A stretch of 42,203 nt of DNA from JBAZJN01 sp041651295. Its GTDB lineage: Bacteria > Patescibacteriota > UBA1384 > XYA2-FULL-43-10 > CAINNR01. The notes under the pieces are model-generated. The model did not search any database, was not told the origin of the DNA, and saw only the letters and a program-made list of their open reading frames with translations. Below, piece by piece: positions 7,701 through 14,883 of the stretch (the stretch's first letter is position 1; every line of letters begins with the position of its first letter). The position numbers and the translations under genes are program-made. The stretch is from assembly GCA_041651295.1 (NCBI GenBank), contig JBAZJN010000008.1, positions 1 through 42,203 on the forward strand. Reading direction: 5' to 3'.

Positions 7701-8025
7701 GTACAAATAAATCCGGTTCCATTTCTTTTGCTGCGGCCATCATACCGGTTAAAGAATCAACAGTTACAGATGTTGGTCTTGACTGCTCGGACATTTCCAA
7801 TACCGTCTTATTCAGATATTGTTTGAATCCTCTTTCTGCTAAACCCATATTCTCGATCGCTGTAATAGTATAATCTGCCTTATCTGCAAGCTCAGCCTCA
7901 GAATCGAGATCAGCATAATCATTCTTTACTGGAGAAACAGCAGCTTGCGGCACTGCTACAGGTTGAACAGGTTCCGCTATCTGAGACGCTTCCTGGTCTA
8001 ATTGGTCGTAAAAGTTTTTAGCCAT
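4726..8025 (-). CDS. large internal virion protein with polyvalent-protein-type domain
   Basis: The product is 1099 residues. The N-terminal 130 residues are hydrophilic. Residues 170-300 are Gly/Ala-rich with hydrophobic helices (FGEYAVDIGAGIGAFMTQLA). Residues 310-520 are Lys/Glu/Pro-rich and helical. Residues 550-900 match large phage proteins with an LPD38-like 'large polyvalent protein' domain, whose best landmark is VEFNPQSTDFGKVKIKNTRF followed by GGPYIRALVQFVSG. In podoviruses such proteins are ejected core or internal virion proteins that help DNA cross the envelope. It follows the fibre and 263-residue genes, as internal proteins do. I see no obvious lysozyme or protease motif. Confidence 0.65.
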   Translation of the reverse strand: MAKNFYDQLDQEASQIAEPVQPVAVPQAAVSPVKNDYADLDSEAELADKADYTITAIENMGLAERGFKQYLNKTVLEMSEQSRPTSVTVDSLTGMMAAAKEMEPDLFVPSEGGLKKQKRVSFMEGLKAVPKIWWAITKGYYGKKGTEDRIAAHNALKEERGSYEFDVPAAESFGEYAVDIGAGIGAFMTQLAIAKKIIPPGTVISDTVAWEMINRVNGGKPGEGVAMHAAFSSAGVAGEKIVGKIPGKKLIAKVARGALGPAPASIAMGGVAAAGGASPTEIAIQAGIPYAHAGIKGIKSTIGEAKLKRTIGKKTGEVKLTPEPELTISPEEQRIKIIEHNRAVSKWIEAGKPEGKKPVLPDLGEAPKAKTEGFEDVRTKINTGLSKAKKIAAKLVKPGQKAERIQRAAAFEKYKGELVEKGVPVSEALKQAKSKLKGPLLEQQPKYEPPKLETQQWEKISEEIDRSGKFQTYEKIRAQNAVENKLRNGQPLQDNEIELLSRIFGPEFVKAARRVQPWQAKAWRNFEEVMNFWKIGASFDIQMRRQARWLRGRHPVMYAKAVGKNVAGYFSTKAADKIRFEYSGDPLHKQAKADGVVFLEPPGRLSDAVPVGQRIEFFRTALPSKIKGVGRLYKASQRGFVESFNWMQQKLYNYKIDQWHNSGRQISPEMRADLADFNNTLLGFSQPKTDFGAKARRTLSVAMWSPTLTWSRIRTPSMIFSNKAMRTEVATTMASYIGTGLMMMYAAKRFGGFEVEFNPQSTDFGKVKIKNTRFDVFGDGGPYIRALVQFVSGQKKTSTGKIIDYPRGKTLTNFLRNKRSAFIDFTFRMITGESYAGQKIWELPEWDEVKKKGSGWVGLAKLGEKMTATEAGKIAFFGGREIVNTFAPFFMEASVEAMYNDGIPIGLLAGTEEFFSGTTLSYKPTKAAELQMLKDSVADLHYNKNWEDLGQREQIQLNRRYSSEFEQMGLEARRERAKRTDYEFVGKVVEESKEAGQNVYKKLDKNLQKAMKDANVPGDIIGLSRRAGKWSLNDTRYERYQTLTAERLNEILPKLFNSKSWSRLSETQKTERIKDMITTAKTWSRRRLVKESGSSTKTK

Positions 8026-8029
8026 AACA

Positions 8030-8821
8030 TTACTTTAGATATTTATCTGCAAATACTCTGCCTTCGTTTGTTTTGGATCCACCAAGTTTTTTATATTCCA
8101 GCAGTAATGCCGCTCTGTCTGGTTGCTGAGGAGTTTCCGGTCCGACAGTTGCCTCCTGTTTTCTTTTATTTACTCGAAGTATCCGCTCAGCCTCTTTTCT
8201 GGATAATTCGTCACGAAGTTCCTCGAGATTTGCGTAATCTTCTTCCGGTAAATTCAAGCCGGCATCAGACTTCAGCATCTTATCAATACTGTCAGCAGTC
8301 AAGGGCGTTTTCTTCTTTGGAGCCGGAACGGATATCGGATCCTGAGATCTTGCCAGATAGAGCTCGATCGCAGCAGACTTCTCTTCATCACTGAATCGCG
8401 GATCCTCACGAATTGTCTTTATGCCTATTTCCAATTCCTCATTCCAACGATGTATTTTCTGCTGTAGCAAAGTATGACGGGCTGAGGCAAGATTGATAAG
8501 ATAAGGATCCTCGCCGGCTGAAGTTCTTTCGTTGATATAATCGGCTTTTATGGCTGTGTCCATCGTAAGCCTGCGTAAGCCAAGTTGTTTATGAGCAACC
8601 TCTACAGGCGTGTCAAATTCAGTCGGTTCGTACTTCTGTCTTACGTCCTCTACAGTAGGCTCAGTCATTGCCGGAGGTATAGGAGGTGTCAATTCTTCAG
8701 GAGTAGATACGTTCATTGCATTTCTGAATCCGGGAAATGGAAACGGATTAGACTTCTTAGCAGTAGTTTTACCGGATTGCTGCGGCTGCATAGATTGACT
8801 TGTTCTTGTTATGTTTGCCAC
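8030..8821 (-). CDS. hypothetical virion-associated protein
   Basis: This 263-residue protein uses GTG at 8819-8821 with AAAGG about 6 bases upstream. The first 60 residues are Pro/Ser/Gln-rich and probably disordered. The middle is helical and charged (HTLLQQKIHRWNEELEIGIK), and the C-terminal third resembles a coiled coil (NLEELRDELSRKEAERILRV). No family recognised. It lies between the fibre gene and the giant internal protein and ends four bases before the latter, so a tail or core role is likely. Confidence 0.6.
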   Translation of the reverse strand: MANITRTSQSMQPQQSGKTTAKKSNPFPFPGFRNAMNVSTPEELTPPIPPAMTEPTVEDVRQKYEPTEFDTPVEVAHKQLGLRRLTMDTAIKADYINERTSAGEDPYLINLASARHTLLQQKIHRWNEELEIGIKTIREDPRFSDEEKSAAIELYLARSQDPISVPAPKKKTPLTADSIDKMLKSDAGLNLPEEDYANLEELRDELSRKEAERILRVNKRKQEATVGPETPQQPDRAALLLEYKKLGGSKTNEGRVFADKYLK

Positions 8822-8832
8822 TGGTGCCTTTC

Positions 8833-10485
8833 TTAACTTAATTCCACAGTCTTAATTGTTCCGGCCTGATTGTAACATAGCCACAAAGTACTGTCATCAC
8901 TGTCTATCCACATGCATAGTTCACCTGTATCGAGTTGTGTCGCCCCTGTTCCAGCGGCAGGCTCATCAGCCTGTGATAAAACCCTTGGATAAAGACCTGC
9001 CGCACCAGCAAAAGTAACGTTTCCAATGGCGGATATCGTAGTATAATTAGTCGTCCCGCCATCACCAAAGGTAGAAGCACCGGTTATATCTAAAGCATTT
9101 ACTGGTGCAACGGCAGAACCCACCCTTAGATTTCCGTTGATATAATTATTGGTGGTATTAATCCCAAGACCCCAATTATTTGTGCCTACGGTTTGCCCGT
9201 TGTCATAAAACGCAAATAGATTTGTGGCAGAGCCAGTAGACTTTGTCGCCGTAGGCACATATACCCCGGCGCACAAAGCAATAGTACCAGCTCCTATATT
9301 TAACTGTGTGTATAACCCACTGGCTTTAGTTATTGAAGTGGCGACATCACAAGACACTATGCTATGGAGTCCATCAAAGTCTGTTACAGTACCTGTTCCA
9401 CCAGTGCTGGTTACAACGGCAAACTGTCCACCCGTCATCCTGGAAATAGAACGCGCAGATTTGTGCCACGCATATCCAATTATACCCCTACAATCAGCCA
9501 CGTTTCCGCTGGTCACTTGGTGATAAGTATCAAAAGATAAACCCCAACCCCTTACGGTTCCAGATGCAGCTCCCTGAAGGTACTGTTCTACGGAAAGTCC
9601 GGTGTATATGGCATTAGGATTGCTTACGCTCTGATACACCCTAATTTTATCTGTAGATAGAATTGAACTTCCAACTGCCATGTTTCCCGTAGTGACATAA
9701 TCACCAGTACCAGCACTTATATCAACATCAGTTCCGGTAATATTTCCCATGCCTGTTAGATTACCGCCAGTTAGCGTAGCCGTACCATCAGTAAGACCGG
9801 TAAATGTTCCGCTTGCGGCTGTTATGCTTCCTGTTGTTGTCAAGTTTTCGTTACCAAACGATATTGCTCCGGACGAATCTGTAATGCTTCCAGAACCAAT
9901 GGTAAGTGTTCCGGCCCCAACAGTACCAGAGGCAACAACAGCAGTGGCATCAAGATGAATACTGTCGTCATCGACAATCCTCATGTAATAGCCATTGTGA
10001 TAGATATAACTCTCGGAATCCTCACCAAAATATATGGCCGTTGTACTCTTTAGGTGCAGTTCACCATAAGTATTGTCCCAAAGAAGATACTCGCTGTCAG
10101 CCAGCAGGCCCCCGGTTGTTACAACAGGTATCCTGCCAGCAGTTAAACCACTAAGTGTCAGTCCGGCAAATGTAGGGCTTGCCGCCGTATGAATATTCTG
10201 CGGCGTTGAAAGTGTTATCGTACCGTCACCATCGTTGGCAACTGATATTTGATTAGCAGTTCCGGCTACCCAGCTTGATAAATTTGTCGAAGCAAGAGCT
10301 TTACTGGCATCAGTAGAAATCAGTCTTGACACAGTTAAGTCACTTATAGTAAGACTGCTTATAGTAAGACCGTCAAAGGTAGGGCTGGAGTCAGTTGATA
10401 GAAACTGATTGAGCATCTTGCTAACAAGATTAAAGTTATGCTCGACGACCGTCCAGTCGTTCGGGGGTACCTTAGCAAGTCTCAT
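8833..10485 (-). CDS. tail fibre-like protein
   Basis: This 550-residue protein is rich in Gly, Thr, Ser, Ala and Asn, with repeated short beta motifs such as SPTFDGLTISSLTISDLTVS, SPTFAGLTLSGL and GTFTGLTDGTATLTGGNLTG. These are typical of trimeric phage fibres and of phage-borne 'simulated data' repeats. The C-terminal region ends with a small domain (ELCMWIDSDDSTLWLCYNQA) common at fibre tips. Its ATG overlaps the preceding stop (TAATG), so translation is coupled to the 243-residue upstream gene. It likely binds the host surface. Confidence 0.7.
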   Translation of the reverse strand: MRLAKVPPNDWTVVEHNFNLVSKMLNQFLSTDSSPTFDGLTISSLTISDLTVSRLISTDASKALASTNLSSWVAGTANQISVANDGDGTITLSTPQNIHTAASPTFAGLTLSGLTAGRIPVVTTGGLLADSEYLLWDNTYGELHLKSTTAIYFGEDSESYIYHNGYYMRIVDDDSIHLDATAVVASGTVGAGTLTIGSGSITDSSGAISFGNENLTTTGSITAASGTFTGLTDGTATLTGGNLTGMGNITGTDVDISAGTGDYVTTGNMAVGSSILSTDKIRVYQSVSNPNAIYTGLSVEQYLQGAASGTVRGWGLSFDTYHQVTSGNVADCRGIIGYAWHKSARSISRMTGGQFAVVTSTGGTGTVTDFDGLHSIVSCDVATSITKASGLYTQLNIGAGTIALCAGVYVPTATKSTGSATNLFAFYDNGQTVGTNNWGLGINTTNNYINGNLRVGSAVAPVNALDITGASTFGDGGTTNYTTISAIGNVTFAGAAGLYPRVLSQADEPAAGTGATQLDTGELCMWIDSDDSTLWLCYNQAGTIKTVELS

Positions 10486-11216
10486 TATAGTCCTAAAGTT
10501 TTTAATATCTTTTGTGCCGAATTTGTACTACCACCACTATACCGCTTGGCTTTTTGTGCCGCTGCATATTCATATTCCTGAGCTGAAACCGCTGCCCTTC
10601 GATCCTTCTCGGCTTCTGCCAATTGAGTCTTTTTGTCAGCCTCAGCCTGTTTCATTGCTTTGTCGTATGAATTCTGTTCAGCATTGACCTTCTGCATTTG
10701 TGCGGCCACATTTGAAGTATTCATACTGGTTTGAGCAGATACAGATCTTTCAGTCTGTGCCTGTCCGGAAATTATATCGGCCAAAGTCTGATAGGCTTGG
10801 ACCTCCTGTTGGTGCTGGACCGTTTTGGCAGCTCCTACAGCCTCCAGAGCTGAGGCATACTTACTGTATCGCAGATCCTCCAGATTCAATACGGACTGCT
10901 GTGCGGTCTTTCCAGCCGCCATTTGGGCCCCCGTAGAGCTGCTACCGCTCCACATACCACTTTTAACAAGATTGCCATACGAAGCAGCAAGATCCCTTTT
11001 ACGAGACGATTCTATTTCCTGCCTTTGGCCGGCTCCGAATGATCCACCCGGGGCATAAAGATCCGCCGCCTGTTGATACTCAGATACCGGCTGACTGGAA
11101 ACAGAAATAGCTTTTTTGGCCGCTGCGATCGCTTCCTCGTATTTTTTGCTGTAAGAGGACTGTGATGTTTTTTTTGTGTTATTTAATCTTACAAGACTCG
11201 TACTTTGGAACGCCAT
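10485..11216 (-). CDS. helical virion protein, possible internal/core protein
   Basis: This 243-residue protein has AAAAGGAGC upstream of its ATG. It is Ala/Gln/Ser-rich. Residues 125-225 form a long predicted coiled coil (AEADKKTQLAEAEKDRRAAV). There is a Gly/Ser stretch near residues 50-95 (GGSFGAGQRQEIESSRKRDL). It lies between the tail nozzle and fibre genes, where podoviruses encode internal proteins or adaptors. No specific family recognised. Confidence 0.6.
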   Translation of the reverse strand: MAFQSTSLVRLNNTKKTSQSSYSKKYEEAIAAAKKAISVSSQPVSEYQQAADLYAPGGSFGAGQRQEIESSRKRDLAASYGNLVKSGMWSGSSSTGAQMAAGKTAQQSVLNLEDLRYSKYASALEAVGAAKTVQHQQEVQAYQTLADIISGQAQTERSVSAQTSMNTSNVAAQMQKVNAEQNSYDKAMKQAEADKKTQLAEAEKDRRAAVSAQEYEYAAAQKAKRYSGGSTNSAQKILKTLGL

Positions 11217-11218
11217 AT

Positions 11219-12967
11219 TTATGCTCCTTTTGCTTTGCCGGCAATTCTAACATCTATTTCTATACCTTCAAAGGACCAAGCCTTGTCCTCTGTTACATTA
11301 TACAACTTAATTGCAAACCACTGATCCCTTATTTTTGTCCTAATCGAATTCTGGACCGACGTACTTACATCAAAGGTACCGCTGGCGAACGCCGTGGCTC
11401 CATCTTCAATAGCATCAGCAACGGCCTGAGCTGTCTTTCCTACATGGAGCTCCCAGCTACAATTATCACTTTCTTCGGACAGATCGATCTGAATTTCATT
11501 TATAACGCCTTCGCCTCTGGTTACTTCGCTCAATTCCACCGGTCCGATCATGACAAAACTTTCTATAGCTTCGGTACTGTCTGTAGTAACATCATGCTTA
11601 GTAGCTTCATCGAATTTTCGAATAAAACCATCTTGGCCGCCCATAAGAAGAGCTCTCTGATCCGCCCTGTATGAGTCATGGAAATAATAACAGGCCGGAA
11701 TTGCAACGCCCGGATATTCTTCCGGGAAGATACCGCTCGATCGAACATCATAAACAAAACTCGTTGACCAAGTTCCATCTTTCATACAGACTGTGACATT
11801 TACAACTTTACGATCCTTATCATATCCCATCGATACCCGGTCGGTCCTGCGGTTAAGATTGAGGCTCCTGACCAGATTAGGATAGTTCTTAGCAAGTACA
11901 TCTTCCGGGGGAATATCAGACGAAGCGATATCCGGAGGCAATTTATAAAAACCAGTCAAGCCCATATAATACAGATTATTGAATTCATCCCAACAATATG
12001 ACTCCGGACTGAATAACCCATCGTTGTAGCTGAAATTACTGATCGAACCACCCTGCCGGGGATCTCCTCGAAGAATCCACATTTGAGTAGCACAACCAAA
12101 AATCAAATAATAATTCTTGTATGCAATAAATCCTATTATCTGATCTCCAACAAGTCCGGCATCAGAAACCTGACTCGAGGAAGCCCCGCCAAGATCAGTC
12201 TCATCCACACTCGTATCGAAGTCCAGCGGATCCCCCTGCCTCGAACACATCCACTGGTTTGGGTGAAATATGTCATTCAAGAAAATTCGGCCCAAATATA
12301 AAGCGGCAGCATCAGATCCGCCATCCGGAAAAACCCCTGCAGTTGGAGCCCATGGCAGCCAATGCGGCGGATTATCAACATCATACGGGACCCCGCTCGA
12401 TCCACTGTCTGCACCAATTACCGCATTAGTAGTATCGAATTCTAATGTTGTTGTCCGGAATACAAAATGATAATAACCGATCGTGGAAACAGCAGTCGGA
12501 TTCGCAAGAGTCACTCCGGAAACTGCTCCAGTGATCGTATAGGCTCCGGTCGTAAAAGTTCCATATACAGGATATATGTATACTATCGGATCAGCACTAT
12601 AAGCCACATAGCCAACCGCTCCAGTCGTGGCCTGTGTTACCTGTTCGCCAAGTGTAAAATCACCGCTCATTGTACCTGTTACGGAAACATCGATACATTC
12701 GATATAAACTCCCTTGGCGATACCCCCCACGCCCTGATCTTGTGTGACTATCTCATTGGCAGTATAAGCCCCCGTGGGCGGTGTATCGAATTCGATCCTT
12801 GTACCAATGAAATTAAGTTTATGATAACCATGATTATCAACTGGCCGGCCATCGCAAAAATAAACACTTTGAAAAGCCGGTATAGCAGCAAAATACCCAT
12901 CGGTATCAAGGTTATTCGTACCGAGTCTATAACCATCACCAGTACTCAAATAGGAAAGATTTGCCAT
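11219..12967 (-). CDS. tail tube/nozzle protein (T7 gp12-like in role)
   Basis: This 582-residue protein is beta-rich throughout. The block from IIGFIAYKNYYLIFGCATQM through FSYNDGLFSPESYCWDEFNN to YYMGLTGFYKLP repeats the 'asks a name, shows a panel' pattern of podoviral nozzle beta-propellers: '..FG...IW...G...', then '..APDS....D....WLG.DGVY'. The end (DQWFAIKLYNVTEDKAWSFE) is a beta-sandwich often seen there. It starts in a TAATG overlap with the upstream 57-residue gene. By position after the gp11-like gene and before the fibre, it is the likely distal tail tube. Confidence 0.65.
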   Translation of the reverse strand: MANLSYLSTGDGYRLGTNNLDTDGYFAAIPAFQSVYFCDGRPVDNHGYHKLNFIGTRIEFDTPPTGAYTANEIVTQDQGVGGIAKGVYIECIDVSVTGTMSGDFTLGEQVTQATTGAVGYVAYSADPIVYIYPVYGTFTTGAYTITGAVSGVTLANPTAVSTIGYYHFVFRTTTLEFDTTNAVIGADSGSSGVPYDVDNPPHWLPWAPTAGVFPDGGSDAAALYLGRIFLNDIFHPNQWMCSRQGDPLDFDTSVDETDLGGASSSQVSDAGLVGDQIIGFIAYKNYYLIFGCATQMWILRGDPRQGGSISNFSYNDGLFSPESYCWDEFNNLYYMGLTGFYKLPPDIASSDIPPEDVLAKNYPNLVRSLNLNRRTDRVSMGYDKDRKVVNVTVCMKDGTWSTSFVYDVRSSGIFPEEYPGVAIPACYYFHDSYRADQRALLMGGQDGFIRKFDEATKHDVTTDSTEAIESFVMIGPVELSEVTRGEGVINEIQIDLSEESDNCSWELHVGKTAQAVADAIEDGATAFASGTFDVSTSVQNSIRTKIRDQWFAIKLYNVTEDKAWSFEGIEIDVRIAGKAKGA

Positions 12968-13140
12968 TAGCCCAAGGTCCCATAATAAATTTTCAAGTTA
13001 CCTACAGCGACAATGTATTGCTTATTCTTGCCGCCACTTTTCTGTATCAGCTCCACACTATCAGTCCACTCCTGATTAGTCTCATCGTATCCCATTTCGG
13101 GATCATAATCTACCGGACGATCATCAGGCCATACACTCAT
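12967..13140 (-). CDS. 57-residue paralogue of the preceding gene's C-terminal module
   Basis: The ATG (13138-13140) overlaps the upstream stop and the TAA overlaps the downstream ATG, so both junctions are TAATG. The sequence RPVDYDPEMGYDETNQEWTD and KQYIVAVGNLKIYYGTLG aligns with the C-terminus of the upstream protein (RPDDYDPTLIYATDGVDPDS and KKQILAIGTNSKIYYGAIE). It is thus a stand-alone copy of that small domain. Function unknown; a tail assembly or adaptor role is likely from its place. Confidence 0.7.
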   Translation of the reverse strand: MSVWPDDRPVDYDPEMGYDETNQEWTDSVELIQKSGGKNKQYIVAVGNLKIYYGTLG

Positions 13141-13511
13141 TACTCTATTGCTCCATAGTAAATTTTACTATTCGTACCAATTGCAAGTATCTGCTTTTTA
13201 TATCGACCGCCGCCCAATCGTTCAATGGGAAAGTCATAAGGATCGCTCCAGTTAAGAGAATCGGGATCCACTCCATCCGTAGCATAAATCAAAGTCGGAT
13301 CATAATCATCCGGACGATCTTCAGGAAAATTTTTCTTAACCGTAAAAAGCCAATCATCACCAGTCGTTGTTAATTCGTTGGTTGTATCGTATGTATCAAC
13401 TCTCCAAGTATAGGTACCATCAAACTCAAAAGCATATTCGCTTACGTCCCAAGTAGTACCGGAAGTCTCTCCTTGATAAACATCGTCAATGTAAATTTTT
13501 GACAATATCAT
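13140..13511 (-). CDS. FN3-like half-domain plus small C-terminal module
   Basis: This 123-residue protein starts in an ATGA overlap with the PASTA gene. Residues 1-60 (YQGETSGTTWDVSEYAFEFD, then GTYTWRVDTYDTTNELTTTG, then DDWLFTV) match the second half of the FN3-like module common in planctomycete secreted proteins ('T.YYWRVD......TGDVWSFTT'). The first half of that module appears at the end of the upstream gene. Residues 65-123 are the 'RPDDYDP...KIYYG' module duplicated in the next gene. Probably a virion adhesin component; the split is unusual. Confidence 0.65.
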   Translation of the reverse strand: MILSKIYIDDVYQGETSGTTWDVSEYAFEFDGTYTWRVDTYDTTNELTTTGDDWLFTVKKNFPEDRPDDYDPTLIYATDGVDPDSLNWSDPYDFPIERLGGGRYKKQILAIGTNSKIYYGAIE

Positions 13512-14146
13512 GCTTCAGGTACCTCCCATGTCAATTCACTAAGCAACCGGCTTATGTTCTTTGCTTCGTTGGATGGACCCGGTGTTGTAGCTTTTGGCGG
13601 AGCTATAGAAAGACCCAATGACATAAGCAAACTTACAGGTGTGCCAGTATCTACAACCGAACCGGCCCCCGGAAGCTGGCTTATTACCAATCCTTCTTCA
13701 ATTGTTTCACTATGAACTTCAGAAATATCACCAACAGTTAAATAGGCATTTACGATCGCAGTTTCAGCTGCATTTCTGGTAAGACCAACAACGTTAGGAA
13801 CAGTAGTTAAATATCCGGTTATCGAAACACTTCCAGACGCAGTGCCATTATTGTCACCCTCCCCTATTGCACCTGCAACCGGATCGTCAAAGGTAATTAC
13901 GTTTGTTTCATCTTCTACCAATTGGCTCCAATAACTATTATAACCGGAATGAACCTCATATAATTCCAATTCGATAGCTGAATCAGTTTCATCGTATGCA
14001 GGATAATACCTGATAGTTACTGGAATAGTTGGATCATAACATCGATACCAATCAGTCACCAACTCCATTTCAAAAGTTCCAGCCAGATCATAGGTATCAC
14101 TATCATCAAAATCTATATGAATATCAACTACAGCACTAACCGACAT
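13508..14146 (-). CDS. PASTA-domain virion protein
   Basis: This is a 212-residue protein. Residues 1-110 are beta-rich and acidic without a recognised family. Residues 115-178 are a clear PASTA domain: VPNVVGLTRNAAETAIVNAY, then the conserved VISQLPGAGSVVDTGTPVSL. PASTA domains bind peptidoglycan stem peptides or act as spacers in surface proteins. Residues 188-212 (PGPSNEAKNISRLLSELTWE) resemble the opening strands of an FN3-like module that continues in the next ORF. It starts in a TAATG overlap. A cell-wall or surface-binding role is inferred. Confidence 0.7.
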   Translation of the reverse strand: MSVSAVVDIHIDFDDSDTYDLAGTFEMELVTDWYRCYDPTIPVTIRYYPAYDETDSAIELELYEVHSGYNSYWSQLVEDETNVITFDDPVAGAIGEGDNNGTASGSVSITGYLTTVPNVVGLTRNAAETAIVNAYLTVGDISEVHSETIEEGLVISQLPGAGSVVDTGTPVSLLMSLGLSIAPPKATTPGPSNEAKNISRLLSELTWEVPEA

Positions 14147-14376
14147 TATTCTGATTCCAAGAAAGTCGTTGTTACAGAAACTATTTTTACAACTGGAAAG
14201 GCACCGCCAACTTGATTGGTATAGGCTTTGATCACTCCGGGCCTCGTTCCGCCTCTGGAAAGATTTTTGTCTACATCAACAAGTCGAACGTTCTTAGCCA
14301 AAGGCGTAGTAGTAGGAGGCTGTTCACGCGAGGCTAATACGCGGGACAAACCTCCATAAGGAAAATAAAGTTTCAT
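14146..14376 (-). CDS. short tail protein resembling the N-terminus of larger propeller proteins
   Basis: This 76-residue protein has AGG four bases or so before its ATG. The motif YGGLSRVLASREQPPTTTPL, followed by AKNVR and SRGGTRPGV, is like the opening of larger phage tail proteins that start 'P.GG.....Y..QPP.TTPDA.NV......R..GSRPG'. Here only that segment exists, ending after a short beta tail, so it may be a separate subunit or a truncated relic. It overlaps the PASTA gene start (TAATG). Confidence 0.55.
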   Translation of the reverse strand: MKLYFPYGGLSRVLASREQPPTTTPLAKNVRLVDVDKNLSRGGTRPGVIKAYTNQVGGAFPVVKIVSVTTTFLESE

Positions 14377-14379
14377 GGC

Positions 14380-14706
14380 TTACCTCGTAAAAGTAATATC
14401 CACAACATCAGCATCAACGCTACCATAGAAATACAGTTTTGACACATCATCTATCGGCAACCATATACGATAATTATTCGTACCGAATTTCGGCATCGGT
14501 TCACCGGTAATTGCCGTACATACCGCTCCAACCCTGAAACGTACATCACCAGTATTGGCCGAAGCTGCTACCATCCACACCATTTTACAGGGCAATTCGG
14601 TACCTCCATTGCCTTGCCCAACATTACTGGCAATTGTAACCCGGACAGATCCACACTTGTTCCCATCCGGAACTTTCGTTAAATTACTATTTATCATATC
14701 TGACAT
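14380..14706 (-). CDS. hypothetical beta-rich structural protein
   Basis: This 108-residue protein is preceded by AAAGGAG with good spacing. It looks like a single beta-sandwich (SVRVTIASNVGQGNGGTELP, then NYRIWLPIDDVSKLYFYGSV, ending in DVVDITF). This style is common in small phage decoration or neck proteins. It lies inside the adhesin cassette. No family identified. Confidence 0.6.
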   Translation of the reverse strand: MSDMINSNLTKVPDGNKCGSVRVTIASNVGQGNGGTELPCKMVWMVAASANTGDVRFRVGAVCTAITGEPMPKFGTNNYRIWLPIDDVSKLYFYGSVDADVVDITFTR

Positions 14707-14718
14707 CGCAATGCTCCT

Positions 14719-14883
14719 TTACATACAACATATTATCTGATCTTCGCCAACCGATATACTACCATTTACACCGGGTTCCGGGGGGTATTCAAAATCTGAA
14801 AAAACATATACTTGATCATCATCGCCGATTAACCATACCGTTTCATCATCAAAAATAATACCATTTGCAAAAAATCCATTCAT
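14719..14883 (-). CDS. 54-residue protein ending in EDQIICCM
   Basis: The ATG (14881-14883) overlaps the stop of the 457-residue propeller gene as ATGA, so it is translationally coupled to it. The product begins MNGFFANGIIFDDETVWLIG and ends SISVGEDQIICCM. That tail is almost identical to the ends of the proteins at 16263-17240 and 17248-18015. The propeller gene just upstream lacks such a tail, so this small protein may supply it as a separate chain. No known family. Confidence 0.65.
   Translation of the reverse strand: MNGFFANGIIFDDETVWLIGDDDQVYVFSDFEYPPEPGVNGSISVGEDQIICCM

Noticed and set aside
13505..13515. Programmed -1 frameshift fusing the PASTA and FN3-like genes
   Set aside because: The window between stops (GAAGCATGA) holds no classic slippery heptamer; ATGA reinitiation is the simpler reading, though fusion is left open in the findings.
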